This document shows positions 6,872-13,860 of a DNA stretch of 14,149 nt, piece after piece. Both the position numbers and the translations under genes were made by a program. Position 1 is the stretch's first letter. The number at the start of each line of letters is the position of its first letter. This stretch comes from DATBDM01 sp034664425 (GTDB lineage Bacteria > Actinomycetota > Thermoleophilia > Solirubrobacterales > Solirubrobacteraceae): NCBI GenBank assembly GCA_034664425.1, contig JAXDHR010000003.1:1-14149 (forward strand), read 5' to 3'. The notes under the pieces were generated by a model. The model worked only from the letters and a program-made list of their open reading frames with translations, was not told the DNA's origin and did no database searches.

Positions 6872-7905
6872 CCCTGATCACGGACACCTGGCGCCAGATC
6901 GTCGAGCGCCGGCTGTGGCCGATCGCCCTGCTGCTCCTGGCCGCGCTCGTCGCCGTGCCGGTGCTGCTGGCCAAGAGCCCCACGCCCGCCGCGCCGGTGC
7001 CGACGGCCTCTGCGCCGGCGACCGATCAGGCGTCGGAGCTGACGGCCAAGCCGATCGTCTCGCCGGCGACGAACGTCGACGACGCGAGCCGCCGCGTGCT
7101 GGGCACCAACAAGGATCCGTTCCGCCCCGCGGTCGTCGCCACACCGACGCCGACGCCGACGCCGACGTCGCTCGCGAGCGGCTCCAATGCCACGGCGGCC
7201 GGCGCGAACGGGCCGGCCGGCTCGGCGAGCTCGGGCACCACTTCGTCGGGCTCCTCGACCTCCGGCGGCTCCGGCTCGCCGGCAGCGCCGACGACCCCGC
7301 CGAGCTCCAGCACACCCTCGCCGTCGACGACGCCGTCCCCGGCCAAGCCGAAGACGTACCCGCTGTACTCGCTGACCGTGCGCTTCGGCGACGCCAGCGG
7401 GCAGCTGACCAAGCAGCGCCTCAAGCGGCTGGCGCCGCTGCCCGACGCCGACACGCCGGTGGCGATCTACCTCGGGCCCGGTCCGGACAAGCGCTCCGCG
7501 GTGTTCCTGGTCGACGCCAGCGTCACGCCCCAGGGCGACGGCACCTGCAAGCCCTACCCGGCCGACTGCCAGACCGTCACGCTGCATGAGGGCGACACGG
7601 AGTTCTTCGACGCCAAGGACGCCACCACCGGCGTCGTCAAGTCGACCTACGAGCTCGACCTCATCAACATCGTGCGCAAGACGACGTCGTCTGCGCGCAA
7701 GGCCACGGTCGCGGCCCATGCCACGAGCAAGGCCGGTGCGCGCGTGCTGCGCAAGCGCATCGCTCAGAGCGGGCCGCTGCGCTGGGCCTACGACCGCAGC
7801 TCCGGCACGGTCGCCAGGCTCGCCACGCGCGAGTGGAAGGCCACCGTGGCGCGTGCCGGCCGGCAGGTCGCGCGCGTAGTGGCCGTGCTGCAGCCCGGGA
7901 TGTAG
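6868..7905 (+). CDS. Bitopic membrane protein with PilP-like KDPFRP motif
   Basis: I do not recognise a firmly named family for this 345-residue protein. It has a short basic N-terminus, one transmembrane helix at about 17-35, an unstructured Pro/Ala/Thr stretch, and KDPFRP at residues 82-87. The last motif recalls the RDPF.P segment of PilP, the lipoprotein that binds PilN/PilO in proteobacteria. A long Thr/Pro/Ser/Gly-rich linker follows (about 90-165), then a folded domain (YPLYSLTVRFGDASGQLTK, AVFLVDASVTPQG) with cysteines at 227 and 234. The C-terminus is rich in Lys, Arg and Ala. It overlaps pilO by 4 bases and has GGAG 7 bases before its ATG. Its place after pilN-pilO is the pilP position, so I infer a functional PilP analogue anchored by a helix in place of a lipid. 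It could also be a lineage-specific pilus protein. Confidence 0.6.
   Translation: MTLITDTWRQIVERRLWPIALLLLAALVAVPVLLAKSPTPAAPVPTASAPATDQASELTAKPIVSPATNVDDASRRVLGTNKDPFRPAVVATPTPTPTPTSLASGSNATAAGANGPAGSASSGTTSSGSSTSGGSGSPAAPTTPPSSSTPSPSTTPSPAKPKTYPLYSLTVRFGDASGQLTKQRLKRLAPLPDADTPVAIYLGPGPDKRSAVFLVDASVTPQGDGTCKPYPADCQTVTLHEGDTEFFDAKDATTGVVKSTYELDLINIVRKTTSSARKATVAAHATSKAGARVLRKRIAQSGPLRWAYDRSSGTVARLATREWKATVARAGRQVARVVAVLQPGM
7144..7167 (+). repeat. Four perfect tandem copies of CCGACG
   Basis: The hexamer CCGACG is repeated four times without change and encodes alternating Pro and Thr in the linker of the PilP-like protein. Copy-number changes would keep the reading frame and only lengthen or shorten the linker. 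Confidence 0.8.
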
Positions 7906-7927
7906 CTTCCGAGGGAGTCAAGGCGCG

Positions 7928-7960
7928 GGCACGGCGGGCATCTAGGATGCCCGCCGTGCC
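7928..7960 (+). promoter_or_regulatory. Perfect 14-bp inverted repeat spanning the aroC start
   Basis: Arms 7928-7941 and 7947-7960 are exact reverse complements, separated by CTAGG at 7942-7946. The right arm contains both candidate aroC starts (ATG 7947, GTG 7956). In RNA read through from the pilus genes it would form a very stable GC-rich hairpin that hides the start and may end transcription, although no T-run follows. In DNA it is a candidate operator. A TAGGAT box overlaps its centre. Confidence 0.7.
7943..7948 (+). promoter_or_regulatory. Possible -10 box (TAGGAT) for aroC
   Basis: TAGGAT fits the TAnnnT -10 pattern of actinobacterial housekeeping promoters and ends 7 bases before GTG 7956. 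That spacing would put the transcription start at or next to the start codon, giving a leaderless mRNA. No convincing -35 was found. Confidence 0.45.
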
Positions 7961-9128
7961 GCTGCGCATCGTCACCGCCGGGGAGTCGCACGGCCCCGGG
8001 CTCACCACCATCGTCGAGGGCATCCCAGCCGGGCTCGAGCTCGATCGCGCTGCGATCGACCGCGACCTCGCGCGCCGCCAGCTCGGCCACGGGCGCGGCG
8101 GGCGGATGAAGATCGAGTCCGACGCGGCCCAAGTCACCGCCGGCGTCCGTCACGGTCGCACGCTCGGCGGCCCGATCGCGCTGCAGGTCGCCAACCGCGA
8201 CTACGCCAACTGGGAGGAGCGGATGAACCCCTGGCCGGTCGAGGCGGCCGTGCCGGAGGTGCACCTTCCGCGTCCGGGGCACGCCGACCTCGCGGGCACC
8301 ATGAAGTACGGGTTCACCGACGTGCGCAACGTGCTCGAGCGCGCCAGCGCGCGGGAGACGGCGGCGCGCGTCGCCGGCGGCGCGGTCGCGAAGGCGTTCC
8401 TGCGCGCGCTCGGGGTCGAGATCGTCTCGCACGTGACCCAGATCGCGTCCGTGACGGCGCCGCGGCCGGTCGCGCTGTCGCTCGCCGACTTCGCCCACGT
8501 CGACGAATCGCCCGTCCGCTGCCTGGACGCGGAGGCCTCGAAGGCGATGGTCGAGGAGATCAACGTGCTGCGCAAGCGCAACGAGTCGCTCGGCGGCACC
8601 TTCGAGCTGCGCGCCTTCGGCGTCGTGCCGGGCCTCGGCTCGCACGTCTCCTGGGAGGAGCGCATGGACGGGCTGATCGGGCGTGCGATGCTCTCGATCC
8701 AGGCGGCCAAGGGCGTCGGCCTCGGCGATGGCTTCGACCTCGCGGGCCGGCCGGGCTCGGAGGCCCACGACGAGATCTTCTACTCGCCCGAGCGCGGCTT
8801 CTACCGCGAGACCAACCGCTCGGGCGGCCTGGAAGGCGGCATGACGACGGGGGAGACCGTGATCGTCCAGGTCGCGATGAAGCCGATCCCGACACTGACC
8901 AAGCCGCTGCGCTCGGTGGACATCGCCACGCGGGAGCCGGCGCAGGCGCTGCGCGAGCGCACCGACTCGGCCGTCGTGCCCGCCGCCGGAGTGGTCGGCG
9001 AGGCGATGCTGGCGATCGTGCTGGCGGGCGCCTACCGCGACAAGTTCGGCGGCGACCACGTCGACGACACCCGTGCGGCCGTCGCCGCCTACGAGGAGCG
9101 CATCGGATGGAAGCGGCGCCCGCTCTGA
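7956..9128 (+). CDS. aroC: Chorismate synthase
   Basis: This enzyme catalyses the last shikimate-pathway step, 5-enolpyruvylshikimate-3-phosphate to chorismate, using reduced FMN. The 390-residue protein has the N-terminal LRIVTAGESHGP signature (His12), RHGRTLGGPIALQVANRDYANW, RPGHADLAGTMKYG, VRNVLERASARETAARV, and the C-terminal half with GLGDGFDLAGRPGSEAHDE and TNRSGGLEGGMTTGE, all typical of AroC. GTG 7956 is preferred because it gives the usual short N-terminus before LRIVTAGESHGP and matches the spacing of the TAGGAT box. ATG 7947 would add three residues (393 in total). Both starts lie in the inverted repeat. It leads a tightly coupled cassette and overlaps aroKB by 22 bases. Confidence 0.96.
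   Translation: MPLRIVTAGESHGPGLTTIVEGIPAGLELDRAAIDRDLARRQLGHGRGGRMKIESDAAQVTAGVRHGRTLGGPIALQVANRDYANWEERMNPWPVEAAVPEVHLPRPGHADLAGTMKYGFTDVRNVLERASARETAARVAGGAVAKAFLRALGVEIVSHVTQIASVTAPRPVALSLADFAHVDESPVRCLDAEASKAMVEEINVLRKRNESLGGTFELRAFGVVPGLGSHVSWEERMDGLIGRAMLSIQAAKGVGLGDGFDLAGRPGSEAHDEIFYSPERGFYRETNRSGGLEGGMTTGETVIVQVAMKPIPTLTKPLRSVDIATREPAQALRERTDSAVVPAAGVVGEAMLAIVLAGAYRDKFGGDHVDDTRAAVAAYEERIGWKRRPL
9093..9098 (+). promoter_or_regulatory. Ribosome binding site for aroKB
   Basis: GAGGAG inside the end of aroC lies 8 bases before ATG 9107 and supports that start within the 22-base gene overlap. Confidence 0.55.
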
Positions 9129-10657
9129 CGCACGACGCGCGCGCCCTCGTCTTCATCGGCTTCATGGGCGCCGGCAAGACCTCGGCCGCGCGCGCGGTGG
9201 GGGCCGCGCTCGGAGTACGCCCCGTCGACTCCGACCACGAGGTCGAGGCGCGGCTGGGCAGCTCGATCGAGGCATACTTCGAACGTCACGGCGAGCGCGC
9301 CTTCCGCGAGGAGGAGGAGCGCGTCGTCGCTGAGCTGCTCGAGCGGCCGCCCTCGAGGGTGCTCTCGCTCGGCGGCGGCGCGACCGGCTCGCAGCGCGTG
9401 CGCGAGCTGCTCGCGCGCCACACCGTCGTGTTGTGCGACGTCGACGCCGAGACCGCGTGGCGGCGCTGCGGCGGCCGCCGCCCGCTCGCGCGCGACCACG
9501 AGCGCTTCGTCGCGCTGCATCAGGATCGCCAGCCGCTCTACGAGTCGCTCGCCGACGCGGTCCTGCTCGACTCGGGTCGCGAGACCGTCCGGCGGGCGGC
9601 TGCGGCGCTCGACGGCCTCGCCGGGGCGCCCGCGGGAACGAAGCTGCTGTGGGCGACCACCGCGTCCGGCGACTACCCGGTGCACGTGGGGGAGGGCCTG
9701 CTCGGCAGCGGCTTCTGGCCGCTCGCCGGGCGCCGCTTCCTGGTCTCCGACGAGCACGTCGGAGCGCTCTACGCCGCCGCCTTGGGCGGCGTCGCCGCCG
9801 ACGTGCGGATCGCTCCGGGCGAGGCGGCGAAGACGCTCGCCACCGCCGAGACGGTCCTGCGCGCGCTCGCGCAGGGCGGAATGGATCAGGACGACCACGT
9901 CGCCGCGCTCGGCGGCGGCGTCGTCGGCGACCTCGCCGGCCTGTGCGCCGCGCTCTACCAGCGCGGGGTGCCGGTCGTCCAGGTGCCGACCACGCTCGTC
10001 GCGCAGGTCGACTCCGCCTATGGTGGCAAGACGGCCGTCGACCTGCCCGAGGGCAAGAACTACGCGGGCGCCTACCACCAGCCGGCCGCCGTGCTGGCCG
10101 ACCCGGGCGCGCTCGCCACGCTGCCGCCGGAGGAGCTCGCCGCGGGCTGGGCCGAGGTCGTCAAGACCGCGCTGATCGCCGGGGGCTCCCTGTGGGCCCG
10201 GGTGCGCTCTGATCAGGCCGGCGCGGACCGCGACACGGTGCTCGCGTGCGCGCGCACCAAGCTCGGGGTCGTCGCCGCGGACGAGCGCGACGGCGGCCGC
10301 CGCCAGAGCCTCAACCTCGGCCACACCGTCGGTCACGCGATCGAGACCGCGACGCAGTACGCGCGCTACCGCCACGGCGAGGCCGTCGGCCTCGGCCTGC
10401 TCGCCGCACTGCGGCTCTCCGCCCAGCCCGAGCTGCGCGACGAGGTCGCCGAGCTGCTCGCCGGCCGCGGGCTGCCGACCCGGCTCGACGACGACGTCGA
10501 GCGCGGGGCGGTGATCGCGGCCGTCGGCCGCGACAAGAAGCGCCGCGGCGGCCGCGTCGGCTTCGCGCTCGTCGAGGCTCCGGGCGACGTCCGCGTCGGC
10601 CAGCCGGTCGCGCCGGGCGAGCTGGCCGCCGCCGTGGCAGAGTTGGGCGGGCGATGA
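9107..10657 (+). CDS. aroKB: Fused shikimate kinase / 3-dehydroquinate synthase
   Basis: A single 516-residue frame carries two shikimate-pathway enzymes. Residues about 12-165 are shikimate kinase: Walker A GFMGAGKT (Lys24), shikimate-binding D41 and D43, R67 in FREEEE, the GGGA loop, the RRPLAR lid and RQPLY with R141. Residues about 182-516 are 3-dehydroquinate synthase (DAHP to 3-dehydroquinate, NAD- and metal-dependent): ALGGGVVGDLAG, PTTLVAQVDSAYGGKTAVD, GKNYAGAYHQP, and the metal ligands E350 (AEVVK), H406 (NLGHTVGHAIE) and H423 (RHGEAV). The 17-residue gap between the two histidines equals that in E. coli AroB. All key residues are intact, so both halves should be active. Actinobacteria usually encode them separately in this order, so the fusion probably arose by joining adjacent genes. 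AroKB fusions are also known in Thermotoga. The stop overlaps aroQ (ATGA). Confidence 0.95.
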   Translation: MEAAPALTHDARALVFIGFMGAGKTSAARAVGAALGVRPVDSDHEVEARLGSSIEAYFERHGERAFREEEERVVAELLERPPSRVLSLGGGATGSQRVRELLARHTVVLCDVDAETAWRRCGGRRPLARDHERFVALHQDRQPLYESLADAVLLDSGRETVRRAAAALDGLAGAPAGTKLLWATTASGDYPVHVGEGLLGSGFWPLAGRRFLVSDEHVGALYAAALGGVAADVRIAPGEAAKTLATAETVLRALAQGGMDQDDHVAALGGGVVGDLAGLCAALYQRGVPVVQVPTTLVAQVDSAYGGKTAVDLPEGKNYAGAYHQPAAVLADPGALATLPPEELAAGWAEVVKTALIAGGSLWARVRSDQAGADRDTVLACARTKLGVVAADERDGGRRQSLNLGHTVGHAIETATQYARYRHGEAVGLGLLAALRLSAQPELRDEVAELLAGRGLPTRLDDDVERGAVIAAVGRDKKRRGGRVGFALVEAPGDVRVGQPVAPGELAAAVAELGGR

Positions 10658-11088
10658 ACAAGCGCGTCGCCGTCCTGCACGGCGTCAACCTCGACGTCCT
10701 CGACCGCCGGCCCGCCGAGCACTACGGCGGCCTCAGCCTGACCGCGCTCGAGAATCGCATCGAGGGCTTCGCGGGCGCTCTCGATCTCCAGCTCAGCTTC
10801 TTCCAGACCAACCACGAGGGCGAGTACGTCGAGGAGCTGCACCGCTCGAGCGAGTACGCGGACGGCCTGATCCTCAACCCCGGCGCGTGGACGCACTACG
10901 CCTGGGCGCTGCGCGACGCGCTGGAGATCGCCGGCCTGCCCGCCGTCGAGGTGCACCTCTCCGACGTCAGGGCGCGCGAGGGCTTCCGCGGGCGTTCGGT
11001 GATCTCCGAGGTGTGCGTGGCCACCGTCGCCGGGCGCGGGCCGGACGGCTATCGCGACGCCCTCCAACGCCTCAAGGAGGCCATGTGA
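10654..11088 (+). CDS. aroQ: 3-dehydroquinate dehydratase, type II
   Basis: This enzyme dehydrates 3-dehydroquinate to 3-dehydroshikimate and forms dodecamers. The 144-residue protein has the family length, and its active-site residues fall at the same numbers as in the M. tuberculosis enzyme: N12, R19 (lid loop), Y24 (base), N75, H81, H101 and R112. Motifs are QTNHEGEYVEELH, NPGAWTHYAWALRDAL and EVHLSDVRAREGFR. Several usually conserved positions differ: LHGVNLDVL for LHGPNLNLL, and HLSDVRARE for HLSNIHARE. It therefore looks like a divergent but functional subgroup. It overlaps aroKB upstream and the M24B peptidase gene downstream by 4 bases each, so the three are translated as a coupled set. 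Confidence 0.94.
   Translation: MNKRVAVLHGVNLDVLDRRPAEHYGGLSLTALENRIEGFAGALDLQLSFFQTNHEGEYVEELHRSSEYADGLILNPGAWTHYAWALRDALEIAGLPAVEVHLSDVRAREGFRGRSVISEVCVATVAGRGPDGYRDALQRLKEAM
11074..11080 (+). promoter_or_regulatory. Ribosome binding site for the M24B peptidase
   Basis: AAGGAGG, a near-perfect Shine-Dalgarno sequence, lies 4 bases before GTG 11085 and decides that start, which overlaps the aroQ stop. Confidence 0.7.
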
Positions 11089-12152
11089 ACCGTGCCGACC
11101 GCGTGAGCGAGCGCCTGGGCGCCGAGCAGGTCGACCTGCTGCTGGTCACCAACCTCGTCAACGTCCGCTACCTCACGGGCTTCACCGGCTCCAACGGGCT
11201 CGCGATCGTCGGCCCGGACGTCCGCCGTTTCCTGACCGACTTCCGCTACGTCGAGCAGGCCAGCGCGCAGGTGAGCGACTTCGACCGCGAGCAGGCGCCG
11301 CAGGACTTCCTCACCGCCCTCAGCGACGGATGGCCCGAGGGCGAGCTGCGGGCCGGGTTCGAGGAGGACCACGTGACGGTACGGGCGCACCGGCGCCTGC
11401 GTGAGATCGTGCCCGAGCGGATCGAGCTCGTTCCCGTCGGCGGAGTCGTCGAAGCCGAGCGCGCCGTCAAGGAACCCGAGGAGGTCGAGCGCATCCGCGC
11501 TGCCGCCGTGCTCGTCGATGCGGTCTACGACTGGCTGTTCGAGCGTGGGCTCGTCGGCCGCACCGAGGATTCGGTTGCCGTCGCGCTCGAGCACCACATG
11601 CGCGAGCTCGGCGCCACCGCTCCGAGCTTTCCCTCGATCGTCGCGTCCGGCCCGCGCGGGGCGCTGCCGCACGCGGTGCCGTCCCATGCGGAGATCGCGC
11701 CGAACACGCTCGTCACCCTCGACCTCGGCGTGGAGCTCGATGGCTACTGCTCCGACTGCACCCGCACGTGGGCGACCGGCGAGCTGCCGGACGATCTCGC
11801 GGAGGCCTACGCCGTGACGCTCGAGGCGCAGATCGCCGCCCTCGACGCGGTGCGGCCCGGCCCCGAGGGGCGCGAGATCGACGCGGTGGCGCGCGCCGTC
11901 ATCGGCGCCGCGGGCCACGGCGACCACTTCGGCCACGGGCTCGGCCACGGGGTCGGGCTCGAGGTGCACGAGGCGCCGCGCCTCGCGCGCTCGGGCGAGG
12001 CGGCGCTGGTCGCCGGCAACGTCGTCACGGTCGAGCCCGGGATCTACCTGCCCGGCCGCGGCGGGGTGCGGATCGAGGACCTGGCCGTCGTCACCGACGG
12101 CGGGCGAGACGTGCTCAGCGCCACGCCGAAGGCGCTGCGGGTGGTCTCCTAG
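11085..12152 (+). CDS. Xaa-Pro aminopeptidase / dipeptidase (M24B family)
   Basis: This two-metal peptidase cleaves N-terminal residues or dipeptides ahead of proline and acts in the cytoplasm. The 355-residue protein has a creatinase-like N-terminal domain (about 1-120; NVRYLTGFTGSNGLAIV, LTDFRYVEQA) and a pita-bread catalytic domain. All five metal ligands are visible: D213 (TLDLG), D224 (SDCTRTW), H288 (HGLGHGVGLEVHE), E317 (VEPGIYLPG) and E331 (RIEDLAV). PepP-like and PepQ-like members cannot be separated from sequence alone, so no symbol is given. Its position directly after aroQ matches the actinobacterial aro-pepQ-efp order, but efp does not follow here. GTG 11085 is supported by a strong ribosome binding site and a 4-base overlap. 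Confidence 0.92.
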   Translation: MNRADRVSERLGAEQVDLLLVTNLVNVRYLTGFTGSNGLAIVGPDVRRFLTDFRYVEQASAQVSDFDREQAPQDFLTALSDGWPEGELRAGFEEDHVTVRAHRRLREIVPERIELVPVGGVVEAERAVKEPEEVERIRAAAVLVDAVYDWLFERGLVGRTEDSVAVALEHHMRELGATAPSFPSIVASGPRGALPHAVPSHAEIAPNTLVTLDLGVELDGYCSDCTRTWATGELPDDLAEAYAVTLEAQIAALDAVRPGPEGREIDAVARAVIGAAGHGDHFGHGLGHGVGLEVHEAPRLARSGEAALVAGNVVTVEPGIYLPGRGGVRIEDLAVVTDGGRDVLSATPKALRVVS

Positions 12153-12174
12153 GTCTCCTGGGGGCTGGACCCCA

Positions 12175-12202
12175 CTCAAGCGGGCGCCCCGGGCAGCCGA
12201 TA
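12175..12202 (+). promoter_or_regulatory. Sigma-28-type promoter upstream of the IPT/TSP3 gene
   Basis: CTCAAG at 12175-12180 and GCCGATA at 12196-12202 have exactly 15 bases between them, identical to the pilM and pilN sites. The -10 ends 9 bases before the ATG and there is no ribosome binding site, so the mRNA is probably leaderless. This separates the gene from the peptidase gene upstream. Confidence 0.7.
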
Positions 12203-12211
12203 CCCGGTGCG

Positions 12212-13795
12212 ATGGAACATCGAGCCCGCATCCGCACGCAGCTGCGCCGCGTCGGCATCACCGCCGCGCTGGCCGCGCTCCTCGTGCCCGCCGCCGCGGG
12301 CACGGCCGACGCCGCAAAGCACAAGAAGAAGGCCGCCAAGCTGCCGGTCGTGACCAAGGTCTCCCCGCTGCGGGCAGCGATCGGGGACACGCTCACCATC
12401 AAGGGCAAGAACTTCCGCCGCGGCGTCAACAAGAACACGGTCATCTTCATGCGCGACGGCGGCCGTCCCGTGTTCATCAAGGCCAGCATCGGCACCACCA
12501 AGCTGCTGAAGGTCAAGCTCCCGGCGTCGCTGTCGAGCGCGCTGAAGTCGAAGTCCGGCGTGCCCGTGGCGACCCGCTTCCGGCTGCGCGTGCTCGCCGC
12601 CAAGTTCGGCCGCGCGTTCACGACCAAGCGACTCTCGCCGACGATCGATCCCCAGAAGGCGCCGAGCACCGACAAGCCGCCCGTGACCGCCGCCAGCGCC
12701 GACTGCGACGGCGACGGCATCGCCAACAAGAACGACGCCGACGACGACAACGACCTGCTTCCCGACACCCTCGAGGCCGCGCTCAAGACCGATCCCTGCA
12801 AGGCGGACTCCGACGGCGACGGCATCCCCGACGGCTACGAGTACCGCTCGGCGCTCGACCTCAACGACGACGAGTACCAGAACAAGTCGAGCGTGCCCGC
12901 GAACGACGCGCTGCCCTACCCCGGCAAGCGCCCCTACCCGAACGCGCTCGACCCGACCGACGCCAACAACGACTACGACGGCGACGGCCTCACGATGGCG
13001 GAGGAGTACAGCCTCTGGCAGTACACGGTCGCACACGAGGGTGCGCCCTACGACCTCTCGAAGCTGACGTACTCCGACGGCACGCAGTACTCGCTCTACA
13101 CCCGCGACGCCAGCGGGCGCCGCCGCCCCAGCCAGCCCTGGTCGACCTACGACAAGCACCAGCAGTTCGTCAACTGGGCGGTCTCCAACGGCTACAGCGA
13201 CATCGTGATCCCGGTCCGCAGCCGTACCGCCTGGAACGACGGAGCCAGCCCGATCACCGAGCAGACGTTCAGCATCTTCGACGTCAACCTCGACGGCGCG
13301 CCCGACACGACGTCCTACGACTACGACGGCGACGGCTATGTGTCCGACGACGAGCGCGACGAGGACGCCGACGGGCTGTCGAACTTCGACGAGACGCACG
13401 GCGCCATGAACCCCGCCTTCTGGCCCAGCTGCTACAAGGGCGAGCCGTCCTACCTGATCAAGTACGCCGGCACGGACGTCACCGACCCGGACACGGACGG
13501 CGACGGTGTCCGCGACGGCGCCGACGACCAGGACTTCGACGGCTTCCCCAACATCATGGAGATGTCGCGGACGGCCGCCTCCGGCGTATTCGACGGCAAG
13601 GGCCCGTGCGTCGCCCCCGACCCGCCGACCGGTGCGTTCCCGCCCTTCCTGCGGCACGCGAACCTGTACGGCCAGGTCAACCCGTTCAACCCGTGCCTCC
13701 CGGCGACGTGGTCGCGGACCTGCATCCGCCACCGCGGCTTCGACGGCCAGCCCGCCCCGTTCGTCGAGGACTGGAACTGGCTGTCGCTGAACTGA
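12212..13795 (+). CDS. Secreted IPT/TIG and thrombospondin type 3 repeat protein
   Basis: This 527-residue extracellular protein has no named function that I recognise. A signal peptide (basic 1-13, hydrophobic 14-29, cleavage near TADA34) is followed by a Lys-rich stretch and an IPT/TIG immunoglobulin-like domain (about 44-146; VVTKVSPLRAAIGDTLTIKGKNF). After a linker come at least five Asp-rich calcium-binding segments of the thrombospondin type 3 kind: DCDGDGIANKNDADDDND (about 164), DSDGDGIPDGYE, DYDGDGLTMAEEY (about 254), DYDGDGYVSDDERDEDADGLS (about 370) and DTDGDGVRDGADDQDFDG (about 427). Cysteines at both ends of the repeat region suggest disulfides. There is no membrane anchor, sortase signal or enzyme motif. 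A stiff calcium-dependent adhesin or scaffold is plausible. The shared promoter type suggests a role with the pilus. ATG 12212 gives a clean signal peptide. A terminator follows. Confidence 0.8.
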   Translation: MEHRARIRTQLRRVGITAALAALLVPAAAGTADAAKHKKKAAKLPVVTKVSPLRAAIGDTLTIKGKNFRRGVNKNTVIFMRDGGRPVFIKASIGTTKLLKVKLPASLSSALKSKSGVPVATRFRLRVLAAKFGRAFTTKRLSPTIDPQKAPSTDKPPVTAASADCDGDGIANKNDADDDNDLLPDTLEAALKTDPCKADSDGDGIPDGYEYRSALDLNDDEYQNKSSVPANDALPYPGKRPYPNALDPTDANNDYDGDGLTMAEEYSLWQYTVAHEGAPYDLSKLTYSDGTQYSLYTRDASGRRRPSQPWSTYDKHQQFVNWAVSNGYSDIVIPVRSRTAWNDGASPITEQTFSIFDVNLDGAPDTTSYDYDGDGYVSDDERDEDADGLSNFDETHGAMNPAFWPSCYKGEPSYLIKYAGTDVTDPDTDGDGVRDGADDQDFDGFPNIMEMSRTAASGVFDGKGPCVAPDPPTGAFPPFLRHANLYGQVNPFNPCLPATWSRTCIRHRGFDGQPAPFVEDWNWLSLN

Positions 13796-13820
13796 AGCCA
13801 ACCTGGCCGTAGCGCTGCAT

Positions 13821-13847
13821 CCGAGGCCCGCCACGCGCGGGCCTCGG
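13821..13847 (+). terminator. Intrinsic terminator after the IPT/TSP3 gene
   Basis: A perfect 11-bp GC-rich stem (13821-13831 with 13837-13847) and a 5-base loop are followed by a T-rich stretch (TCGTTGTGTTCGCT). It lies 25 bases after the stop at 13795. Confidence 0.78.
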
Positions 13848-13860
13848 TCGTTGTGTTCGC

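Noticed and set aside
7917..7944. A fourth sigma-28-type site before aroC (GTCAAG-N15-GCATCTA)
   Set aside because: The -35-like part fits, but GCATCTA departs from GCCGATA at the key positions. The TAGGAT box and inverted repeat explain the region better.
7833..7955. Upstream extension of aroC from 7833
   Set aside because: It would overlap the end of the PilP-like gene and add residues before the conserved LRIVTAGESHGP N-terminus.
9089..10375. 428-codon open frame on the - strand across aroKB
   Set aside because: It is a mirror of the conserved AroK and AroB domains, with no recognisable domain of its own.
12692..13560. Asp-rich GACGGCGACGGC repeats as a DNA repeat array or CRISPR-like element
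   Set aside because: Spacing is irregular and the copies follow codon frame, encoding DGDG calcium-binding loops. There are no spacers or conserved direct repeats.
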